A stretch of 64,000 bases of DNA from a virus, in the IMG/VR virus record IMGVR_UViG_3300045957_000047, positions 1 through 64,000 of that record; one strand, 5' to 3'. Each line of letters starts with the position of its first letter. The stretch's first letter is position 1. Of the stretch, positions 21,566 through 31,400 are shown piece after piece. A program made the translations under genes and the position numbers. The notes beneath the pieces are model-generated. The model saw only the letters and a list, made by a program, of their open reading frames with translations, had not been told where the DNA came from and did no database searches.

Positions 21566-24532
21566 ATGATCGAAGCTTTTTACCAGGACATCTCTGTCCC
21601 CGGCCAGAAAGTGGTTGCCACAATAGATGACTATAAAGTAATCACGCATTATGTTCTTGGAACGACCGAAGAAATCATTCCCTTCCTTTCTCAGTTCGAA
21701 GAGTTAAACACTTACCATTCAGTAGGGGGATATCAAGGTCTGCCTACCGGGAAGCAATTCGAAAAGAAAGGCTCTTTGAAGAACCTCACGGGCTGCGTAG
21801 GGGCTTCCTCTTTCGTTTTTGATTTGGATGTCGGGGATAAGGATGGGCAGTATGATTCTCTCGAAGAAGCGTTTGACGATATTTCTGCAGCCGTAGAGCA
21901 GGGTAATCTTCCAGAGCCTCGCTGGATCTTGTATTCAGGCGGAGGTCTTCAGATCTATTATGTGGTCGATGAGATACTGGATGAAGTCATCTGGACTCCC
22001 CGATTCCAGCAGCTCAAGCGACATGTCGCACGTTTTTTAAAAGTAGACCCCACGGTAGGCAGTAAGCCCTATCGTTTGGTGAGAAGCCCCTGTACTGCCA
22101 ATTGGAAGTATGAGGAGCCGGTCATGCCTCAGATCATCACGGAGGTACCAGGAGACTATCTGAGTCTGGACTGGCTCGATCAAGTAGCTCCTCAAGGAGT
22201 AAAGCCTAAGGCATCTAAGGTAGCCATAGACCCCACGGAGAGTGAGCTGAAAGTCGACAGCCCCATCTCGGCCAAGCGGATTATAAAAGCTTGTAAGTTT
22301 TTCCAGAACCTGTACCAGCACCGAGGTAGTAATGCCACCTACCCTGTGTGGTTTTCTTCTCTCAATGTAGCCGCGCACACCAAAGAGTTTCGTACCTTTG
22401 CACATATACTGTCTAAGGGTCATTCAGGGTACAGTCGGGAAGAGACAGATCTTCGCTTTGATGAGGTGATTCAAAACGCGAGTGCCGGTCCGCACGGTTG
22501 TCACCACTTTGGTGATACAGATAATCCCGATTCCCCATGTCATGGGTGTTGGGCAGCTAAGGCCGGTCTTAAGAATCCGGTCTCGGCGGCCAGGCATTTC
22601 AATCCGATCGCGCATAACAACACAACTCTGCGGGACATGTTGGGCAAATCGTCTAAGAAAAAACCGGCACCGGTATTGGTCAACTTGGACGAGCCAGAGA
22701 TAGAGACCTCTGTTCCCCTGGTGTCGCTTGACGATATTGCAGTCGATGACGATGATGAAACGCTTGGCCTTAAGAAGAAAGTCGAATATGAATATTTTTT
22801 ACCCGACGGGTGGGAAGTGGTAGAGGGGATCATACAAGACTCTGAACAGAATCCGGTTTGCCAAGACTTATGTATCGGCAGCAAACAGAGATCGTTGACA
22901 CGTAATGATGCCTGTATTCCGATCTCTGCTGACTACGGAGAGAACTGGACAACGATACCGGCGGGAGCTGTTGGCAGTATTGGAGCTGTCGTCACTAACT
23001 TGGCTAATGCAGGTATCTATATTATTAATACAAAGAAAACTCACTTCCTTTTAATGCAGGCGATGAGTCAAAAGTTACACTACCAGATTACCTCGTATGG
23101 GTTCTCTGAAGACCTCAAGCGAATTGTAATCCCTAAACACCAACTGGGCCACATGCCAGATAACGTTTGTCTCTCTCCTCGAATGAGACCTTTGGAAGCC
23201 AAGTGGGGTGGTCAAAGAGGTACGATGAAGAAGTGGCTTAAGGCTGTACAGATTTACGAGAGACCTGGGCAAGAGCCTTACTTGATGGCGTTGTTAGCAA
23301 GCCTGGCAAGCCCTCTTTTGAAGTATCACGATCTTGAAAAAGGGGTACTGCTGTCTCTCATCGGAGCAGGAGGGGCAGGTAAAACTACATCGATGTTGGC
23401 AGCTACTTCAGTGTGGGGTAAGCCTCTGGGTACACTGGCTGTGGCTAACAGTACGTACAACGCTATACGTCATACAATGACTCAGTGCGGGAATCTGCCA
23501 TTTATTCTTGATGACGTGTCACAAACCAAGTCCCAGATCTTGAAAAATCTTGCACTCGATATCAGCCAAGGAGAGAACAAGGCACGGTTAGATCGAAATT
23601 CAGAACGGATGGATGATGAGAACTGGCAATTGATTTGTCTGACGACCAGTAACGTCAGCGTTTTGAAAAGATTGGCAGAGGAAGTCGATCAAGGTGTGGC
23701 TGACATGGACCGGGTATTTGAAGTTCCTGTTACGTTGTCTACATCGGTCTCTATTGAAGAAGGCCGTATGACAGCAACGCTTCTGAAACAAAACTTTGGG
23801 CACATAGGGCCTAAGTGGATGGAGGCTTTAATGGATGCTGACATGGAAGAAGAGCGTAAAAGTTTCAAAGCGTTCAGTGATGGTTTCTGGAGAGAGCATG
23901 GGTTAGAGGGTCGCAACCGGTTCTATGCTTCACTGATTACCAGCTGTTACTGGGCACACAGAAGGATCAAAGAAATGTACCCTGACTTTCCCGGTGATCC
24001 ATTGATGACGCTGCGTTGGATGTCAGGAAAAATCTATACGAATGCCAGCTATGTATCTGATGTACTGAATAGTCGAGTACCGTCTATTGACGATTTTGTT
24101 ACAGAGTTCTCGATAGAGGGTTGTGTGTTGTCACCTACTATCAGCCCCAAAGGGGATCAGACAGCCAGAACGTACATCGGTATGGGCCAAAACATGAAGG
24201 GTTATATATTCGAGTATGGCCAGTATTATGCGATTCCTACGCAAACATTCGACAAGTGGTGTACACGCAATGCGCTCAAGACAAACACAGTGCTAGACTA
24301 CTGGCAAGGATCAGGCCGGGTAGTCAATCATGATAAGAAAGACGGCCACTTCAGAGCGCGAGTCAGGCTTCAGAAGGGATTGATTATTGATGGTGTAAGA
24401 CAAAAACCTACAGTCATTTTAGTCTATCGGGGAGATACTATTGAAAGCGAATCAAGTCCAAAGGGAGCTACGGCAGGTAGCCAGCATCAGAAAGAAACTT
24501 CAAATCCTTACGCATCCGTTGAGGATTACTGA
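21566..24532 (+). CDS. AEP primase-polymerase fused to helicase, 988 aa
   Basis: N-terminal third is an archaeo-eukaryotic primase (AEP): catalytic FDLDVG with D86 and D88, then SGGGLQIYY (S124-Q129), then YRLVRSPCTANWK. The usual His in the second motif (SGxGxH) is Gln129. Around residue 430-500 comes a DUF927-like region, then a helicase core with Walker A GAGGAGKTTS (K606) and Walker B FILDDVS (D649, D650), and a following LTTSN sensor. This is the layout of phage primase-helicases that start DNA synthesis and unwind at the fork. A GGGGAGA site near its 3' end probably starts the next gene at 24441. ATG at 21566 follows ggagaga. Confidence 0.9.
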   Translation: MIEAFYQDISVPGQKVVATIDDYKVITHYVLGTTEEIIPFLSQFEELNTYHSVGGYQGLPTGKQFEKKGSLKNLTGCVGASSFVFDLDVGDKDGQYDSLEEAFDDISAAVEQGNLPEPRWILYSGGGLQIYYVVDEILDEVIWTPRFQQLKRHVARFLKVDPTVGSKPYRLVRSPCTANWKYEEPVMPQIITEVPGDYLSLDWLDQVAPQGVKPKASKVAIDPTESELKVDSPISAKRIIKACKFFQNLYQHRGSNATYPVWFSSLNVAAHTKEFRTFAHILSKGHSGYSREETDLRFDEVIQNASAGPHGCHHFGDTDNPDSPCHGCWAAKAGLKNPVSAARHFNPIAHNNTTLRDMLGKSSKKKPAPVLVNLDEPEIETSVPLVSLDDIAVDDDDETLGLKKKVEYEYFLPDGWEVVEGIIQDSEQNPVCQDLCIGSKQRSLTRNDACIPISADYGENWTTIPAGAVGSIGAVVTNLANAGIYIINTKKTHFLLMQAMSQKLHYQITSYGFSEDLKRIVIPKHQLGHMPDNVCLSPRMRPLEAKWGGQRGTMKKWLKAVQIYERPGQEPYLMALLASLASPLLKYHDLEKGVLLSLIGAGGAGKTTSMLAATSVWGKPLGTLAVANSTYNAIRHTMTQCGNLPFILDDVSQTKSQILKNLALDISQGENKARLDRNSERMDDENWQLICLTTSNVSVLKRLAEEVDQGVADMDRVFEVPVTLSTSVSIEEGRMTATLLKQNFGHIGPKWMEALMDADMEEERKSFKAFSDGFWREHGLEGRNRFYASLITSCYWAHRRIKEMYPDFPGDPLMTLRWMSGKIYTNASYVSDVLNSRVPSIDDFVTEFSIEGCVLSPTISPKGDQTARTYIGMGQNMKGYIFEYGQYYAIPTQTFDKWCTRNALKTNTVLDYWQGSGRVVNHDKKDGHFRARVRLQKGLIIDGVRQKPTVILVYRGDTIESESSPKGATAGSQHQKETSNPYASVEDY

Positions 24533-25028
24533 TCATGTATGGGAGAAGAAATCTGACCCACTGCAAGCCTGTAGGTTGAATAAGCGATACAATAAACTAC
24601 AAAACTGGAAGTCAAATGTCGTCGCTGAGCTTCGCAGAAACTTCGAACATCACACAGAGTTTGGACGTTGGGAAGCCTGGAGGCAGGATCGGTGGGGTGC
24701 CTTGACTGAGGAAGCACAACTTGTTTCAAAGGCCTGGAACCTTAAGTACGGCAAGGACATTCATGTCGCCATCCTGGCAATAGAGGCCAATTTGATGTTT
24801 GCCCATACCAAAGGGAATCGCTTCTTGCTTCGTGAGCCGTTACATGGTTTTCCTTGTATGAGTTATGTGACAGCAGAGGGTCCCAAATTGTTCGACTCTT
24901 ATGAGCAGTTTGGACTTGAGGATTACCACTGCATATTACAGGGAGACGGAGGTCAGTTGTTTTACTTCGAGCCGGAGAAGTACGGGCTGGACCAAGCGTA
25001 TTTCATAGAGCAGGTGGGTAGACCATGA
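24441..25028 (+). CDS. hypothetical protein, 195 aa
   Basis: The frame opens at a TTG (24441) preceded by ggggagata at perfect spacing, inside the end of the primase-helicase gene (92-bp overlap). There is no ATG near the end of that gene in this frame, so I keep the TTG, though a later non-ATG start is possible. The product is basic at its start and aromatic later (LFYFEPEKYGLDQAYFIEQ) and no family is recognised. Its stop overlaps the next start (ATGA at 25025). Confidence 0.75.
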   Translation: MKANQVQRELRQVASIRKKLQILTHPLRITDHVWEKKSDPLQACRLNKRYNKLQNWKSNVVAELRRNFEHHTEFGRWEAWRQDRWGALTEEAQLVSKAWNLKYGKDIHVAILAIEANLMFAHTKGNRFLLREPLHGFPCMSYVTAEGPKLFDSYEQFGLEDYHCILQGDGGQLFYFEPEKYGLDQAYFIEQVGRP

Positions 25029-25258
25029 GTCAAATACCGGGTGTTTTACTGATAGTCGGTATTTGGTTTTTTTGCATACTGTATAAAATGGGTATGCTTT
25101 GTATGTCCGTTGTTGAGGACTATAAAAAAGCCCTTCTTGAGCAGAGAAGTGATAAAGATGAGAAATTTAGAAGAGTCACTTCCACGTTTTTAACCAGTGG
25201 AATAACTCTGCTGGTAGCGACTTCGTACCTTATCTATTTAGCGGATACCTACTTTTGA
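25025..25258 (+). CDS. small membrane protein, 77 aa
   Basis: Two TM segments (residues about 5-24, GVLLIVGIWFFCILYKMG, and 51-72) joined by a charged loop (EDYKKALLEQRSDKDEKFRR). ATGA overlap with the preceding gene, TTGA overlap with the following one. Two consecutive small two-TM proteins at the end of an operon can be holin/antiholin-like or spanin-like. No lysis motif is recognised, so this is not a firm call. Confidence 0.75.
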   Translation: MSQIPGVLLIVGIWFFCILYKMGMLCMSVVEDYKKALLEQRSDKDEKFRRVTSTFLTSGITLLVATSYLIYLADTYF

Positions 25259-25464
25259 CTGCTTTGGGTTTATTAGTAGTGCCCATGGTGTGGCTTCTTT
25301 GTCTGGCTCTGATTATGTTCTTGGAAGGAATCAGAGCCAGACAAGTCTATCGAAAGAGAAAAAATAAAGGTCACTTTAAATACTGGGTATTGGTAAACGT
25401 ATTCAGTACAATAACCTTTCTGTGTGCATTACTGCTCAGTATCTTAATTCCTCACTTGGTCTAA
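25255..25464 (+). CDS. small membrane protein, 69 aa
   Basis: TTG start coupled to the preceding stop. Two TM segments (ALGLLVVPMVWLLCLALIMF and WVLVNVFSTITFLCALLLSI) joined by a very basic loop (RARQVYRKRKNKGH). Its 3' end overlaps the end of the convergent 2374-aa gene by 21 bp, so the two transcription units run into each other with no obvious terminator between them. Holin-like topology, function unproven. Confidence 0.7.
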   Translation: MTALGLLVVPMVWLLCLALIMFLEGIRARQVYRKRKNKGHFKYWVLVNVFSTITFLCALLLSILIPHLV

Positions 25465-28400
25465 GTACAAGTGATACACCTGCATCCTTTCCCGGTCTCT
25501 TACTTCCTGTAAGTTTCTCTTTTGTGCTTTGGTCGTGTTGTCGTTGATAAACTGGGGTCTGTGTCTTCTGTTTATCGCAACCATCTGTCTCTGCGCTCTC
25601 TCAAAAGAACCTTTGTGTTGCCTGTAGAAGTCACTTTGTTCGATAGCCTGTGCTCCTGCAGTATCTCCGACTTGTTTTAAGGCATTAACCCGTTGACTGA
25701 GTTCCTGCATGCGGTTGAAGTGTCTATAGAAATCGGTACTGACTTGGTTGAAGTCAGAGGCTACAAAGTTTCGAGCAAAGTACAGCCCAGCTTTCTGGTT
25801 GTATGCATAGTCTTCATCTCGGGTAGCGTATTTAATATTCTCAAACGCTGATTCGACCAAATAAGTAATGCTGCCACCAAAAGATCTCATCAAATGCCTG
25901 AGTTTATCCGGGTTCATTTCTGCATACCCATTTCTGGATAGATGTTGAGTGATCTGGTCATACATTTCTTGTTGGCTGTTGTAGCGCACACCAAAAGATT
26001 CTGTCATGTCCCCCTGACCTGCTCCCACCACATCGGTGTACACCGGGATACCCAGGCCATTGAGATTCACGGCAACTTCGTAAAAGGGTTTAGTCACAGA
26101 GGGCAGGGCGGTACCTATTAAGGCAAGCGTAGGGTCGGCAGCAAAGAGACCAGCTACAGGGAATGGCGACACGTTGAGCGTAGGTTCGGAAGCTGCAATC
26201 ATATTCTCAAACGTATTGTTCAAGCCCTGGTGGCCCAGAGCGTAGCGCATGGCTTGGACACCGGCACTAAACGCAGAAGCGGGTGCTCCGAAACCCAAAC
26301 CAAATTGCAATTTTTGATCACCAAATTGCATGACAAAGTTTGTGGTGTAAAGCTTACCTTCTACTTTAGCCAGCTCATCGATGCCTTCCTCTTCATCGTA
26401 ACCGGCAATCATGTTGGCCATGAGATATAGCCCAGCGCCTGCACCAAACGTAATGGCCAGGGTCTCTCCAGCGTAGTCACCCGTCAGTACTGAGTTGATC
26501 AAAGCGGAGGTACCTACACCTGCTGAGCGTGCGAACGCATAGAAGACAGACAAGGGGCCTGTGATACTGCCGCGTTGCTCGAAGTTGGCCACACTCTTGG
26601 CAAGACCTGCCGCCACATCTTTGGGCTGGCCTTGGGCTTGCAGGGCTTTGTAGTAGGCAAAACGTGACAGGGTATCGGCTACCGAGTTCATGACAGCAAA
26701 GGTTTGATCCAACTGCTGTAGCCTTTTGGTAGCTGAACCGCGTCCAGGATTGACTTGAGACAGATCAGCGAAGCTGTTGGGTTGGCTGTCTTTAAGTGCT
26801 GCCACAAGGGATGTAGGGCCACCCAGTTTGAAAAACTCGTTGAGTTCTGCAATGGTAGATCCTGGTCCTTCCGAAGCCACCACCTCTGCTAAGCGATCAA
26901 ACTGGTTGGTCTGCCACAGAGTGATGAAACGTGACACGTCTTTACCGTAATTCAAGCCCCCTTCTGTAAAGGTGTTCATATACTGCCTGAAACCTTGGCC
27001 CCCTTCCTGAACACTGATGTTGTATCCCAGGGTCAGGATATTCCTGATGGCGTCGTAGGGGATAAAAGCCGGGTTACGCCATGTTTTCAGAGAGGCAATA
27101 AAAGAGGTGAAATCTCCCAGTCCCTGCCCTGCGGAAGTCGTTAGGGTCTCTCGGAATAGCCGGTCGACGGCATCGGCTGTAGCGTTACGCACACCGGTAA
27201 TCACATCAGCCCCTTCAGGAGTAGACAGCTGACCCACAATAGCTTGGTCTTGCCCTGGGATATAATAAATCACAGTGCCTTTTGTTCGCCGGGCCATAGC
27301 CCTTTTGAACTCACGACTGTTGGTATCGAACAGCTCAATACCGCCTTTGAACAAGTCTCCACCAAAGCCGTCATCAGCCATGCCATCTCGGTATTCAGAG
27401 GACGCTTTGTTTGCGGCCATGTGGGTGAGTAGGGCCAAGGCATAGTCCCCGGACGTGGACTGTTCAAGAGATCCCATGGCCAGCTGCTGTAGCCCACCGA
27501 ACACATCTTGTGCCAGACTCTCCCGGCCTTCAAAGGCTTTGAAGCTTGAGCTGAATACATCGTTACCATAAAACACACTCAAGGCCTCGTCCTCGTTGTC
27601 GGGGTTGAACCCTTTACCGCGCAAAGGCACGTAGTTCTGCCACCCGTAGGCAGCAATCCGATCTTTCAAACTCTGGCTGAACGCACCTTGCCGTTCTCGT
27701 AACGTGTTACTGGCTGCAACTACTTTCTGAGAAGAGGCTGCAATAGCCTCATAGAACTGCAGGTCATTACCTTGGAACTTGCTGAGTACTTGGTCGGCCT
27801 CAGCATCAGTCAGACCCGAACCTTTCCATGACGCCCTTTGCTGGGTGTCGGTGTGGGTGTAGACAATATCCCGGATATCCTGCATGTTCTGAGGAGTCAG
27901 ATTCTCCGCCAAAGCATCCCGTTGACTATTGAGGGCAGAGTCATTGAGTTTGACCTGGAGTAAGAACGAGGTCTCGTTACGCTCTTTGGCATGCTTGGCT
28001 GTCATGTACAAACCGGCACTGGTTTTGGCAGCATCGATACTGACACCCAGAGCATTGGCCAAGTCTGCCACAGAGCTGTTCAGCTCCGCCATGACTTCGA
28101 AAAAGGTCATGTCATTACCTTGAGCATCCTGGCCCACGACTACCATGTCAGCATCTTTATTCTTGGCCAGGGCTTCCGCTCGGGAGGCATATAACGCGCC
28201 CAGCGAGTGAACAGAGAAACGCGACTTGAGTTGCTCTACATGCCCTGTGATCAGATCTCGGAGTTCTTGAGGTATTTGCTCGTTGCTCTGAATCTCGTTG
28301 ACGACTGCCTGGATACGGTTGTCATCAAAGCGTTTGCGAAACAAAGTCTCAACGACCTGAGTTGTGAATTTAGAATCGGCGATAGCCTGCTGCACAGCTC

Positions 28401-31400
28401 TCCAGGTTTTGCTTTTAAAGAACTGCTCTCGTTTGTTGGGGGATCGAGAGAAGTCTAATGCTGCCTGTGCCTGCCTCTGTGCGAAGTCTCGGAAGTCTTC
28501 GAGTGGAGAGTTTACGGAGCTGACAACCTCACTGCTGCCTACTACGATACGTTCTTGCACGGTGTTTCCAGAGCCATCTCGATAGACGATAGCATCAGGC
28601 TGAGGCCTGGCTGCCCGGACTCGTACAGGTTGGTCCAGTGCTCCTGACTCTCTACCCTGTCGGTTTGCCTCGGAGATCATGGCCATCAAGTCAGCATCCG
28701 ATACTTTGTCAAACCATTGAGCAGGTAAGAATCGCTTCAGGTACTTCTTAAACTTGTTGACAATCTGCTTGAGGGTCTTGGCAATGCCTTTGTCTATAAA
28801 AGGACTTTGAGCAAGTTGAGCCAATACCTCATCAGTGAGTTCAATCTGAGAATCGCGATCACCACTCTGGGCTTGAGCAATCAGATTCTGGTAACGAGTT
28901 TCGAAGGTGTTGGTAGGCACATTTTCTCGTAGCAACTCAAGAAGCCCGGTAACACCTCCGCGTGTGCGGAACGTCCGTTGTAGCGTGAGATCGTAGTTGC
29001 CGCCCAGGGATCGTGACAAGCCTCGGTGGAAGAGTTCCTCTGTTAGAACATTACCCACCTCAAAAGCACTCTGAATCTGATCGGCTACCAGGTAGGCGAC
29101 ATTGCCGTCTGTGAAACCAGATACAGGAATATCAGGCCTGATGTCAGAAGGTAGGTCACTGGTCGTTTGGACAATTACAACACCGTCCGTTGCTTTCTTG
29201 GGCCACGAGGCTGTGAAGTCGCGTAATGCCTGGTCTACGTCGGCTGTTGAAAACTGTTGGGGCGCAGGTAACCCGTTAAGATCCGCATCGGGGAGAGTAC
29301 GTGTTCCGTCCGGTATGGCCTGCGCCCCAACAGAGCGGGTTAGAACAGGACGAGCTGCCCGTGTTCGTGCTGGGTTGCCGGTATTATTGCCCCCGGCTTC
29401 AGGGGCGTCGAGCTTTTTTGCATTATCAATAGCTTTGAGGTAAGTAGCAACACCTTTGCGAATCGTATTCGCCTCTTTTTCAGTATACGGACCGTCCGGT
29501 TTTTCTTTTAGAATTTTCCGGTAATCCGTAACTGCTTGTAATTTAGAAATACGAGTACGTTTTTTTCTGGGTATCAGCGTAGCATCAGGGTCTTTGTTTT
29601 TACCTGTGTTAGCAAACGTTCGAAACCTCTTGACCGTGTCGGGATCACTGACGACAAACTGACCTTCACTATCTGTATCGGGTGTAAACAGTTCCTCAAG
29701 AGAAATGATGTTGTCTACAGTGGTCTCTTCCTCTTGCAACGGAGGGGCGTCAAAGTCTACTTCGCCTTGTATTTCCGACTCGATTTCTTCTTCGACTTGT
29801 TCTTGGACATTTTCTTCTTGCTGCGTTGAGGCATTAGGGATCTCGGCAAACGGGTTATAGACAGACGCTACTGTATCTTGAAACTCTCTAGGTGTCATGT
29901 CCTCATTGATTTGAGCAGTCACTTGCTGAGAGAAACTTTGAGCATCTTCAAGAGACAGCCCAGAGTTTAAGGCCATCTGCTCCAGTTCGGAGCCTACAGA
30001 TGTGCGGCGTCCCTGAGTCAAGGATGTGGCTTTCTCCAGATAGTCAGCAATGGCTTTCTTTTGAGGTGCTGCCAGTTGATCAAACTCTAAATCAAGCCTG
30101 AAACTATTGACAACACTGGCAGCAGCCGCTCTTCGACGTTGTGCAGGAGTGATCTCGGCAACATCCACCGCAGGGGAGGCACCCAATAAAGGCTTGAACG
30201 CCGCCCGGATGGATTTGTTGAGGGGCACACTCTCGGGTCGGAACTCTGAAAACTGGTTATCCGCTTCCTGTTGAACTTGAGACAGCAAGTCAGAAGAGGC
30301 TTGCTCGCTAAGCTGTCTTTGGAACTCTATCTCTTGGGCTTGAGCCAGGTTACCCGAACGGACAGCCTCGCTCATCTGACTAAACAGCTCTGCATCTGTC
30401 TGCTGAGAACGAGCCTCTCTACTCTCTAAGGTCGCTTGTCGAGCCACCTGAGCAGACTCTCTACCCTGCTGTACCCTCTCTATCTCATCTCGGATGCTGT
30501 CAGCCAAAGCTTGTCGCTCTTGGGCTTGAGCCAGGTTACCCGAACGGACAGCCTCGGCCATACTCTGAGCTGCTTGCTCAAATTCCAGTTCCTGTTGTCT
30601 TTCTTGTTCTTGTCTTTGCTGGAGCCTTTCTTGTTCTTGTCGCGTCAACTCATCAGAAGCCAGTTGCTGATCCCTACGAGCATCCCTAAATGCTCTCTCT
30701 GAAATACGTGTTCGCAACTGCTCAGTTTGTTCTGCCTGAGTCAGAGGCCTATTAAAATCCAAAGGGTCAGGAGACTGAGGCTCAACTGGAGCGATGTCAG
30801 CACTGGGATTATCCGGGTTGTTGATATCCAGCTCTCTTGATATTCTGCTTTGCTCTCTTTCAGAGCGTACTCTTGCGATCTCAGAAATCAGACTGTTCTG
30901 CTCTTGGGCCAAGCGTTGTAGCCGAGCTTCCCCTCTGGATATAAGATCCTCTTCTGTGTCTCCCGCCTGGCTTCCAGGCAAAGACTGCAGTAAGTTCTGT
31001 TGTTGTTCCTGAGTTCGAGCCTGTGATAGTGCTTCTCTTTGAGCACCTATCTGATCAGCCAATCGAGCGTTGGAAGCGCCTTGCCGAGCATCTAAAGCAA
31101 CACTGCCTGCACCCAATGCCCCTCCCAAACCGGCCCCCAAGGGAGCACCTACGGCCCCACTGGCCAAAGCCTGGCGTTGTGCTTCCTGGTTGGTTAATAC
31201 CTGCCCTACGCTCAGATTGGGATTCTGCTGTGCGAATTGACCTAAAGCCTCACCACCACCTTCAACAAATTCTTGTGCAGCCTCGCCCGTGGCTGACACT
31301 CCCACACGACCAGCTGCCTGCCCAATAGAGGGCGCTGACGATACAACGGGATTCGCACCCGGCTGGATACGGGCAGGCAATACTTGACCGGCCCTTCGAC

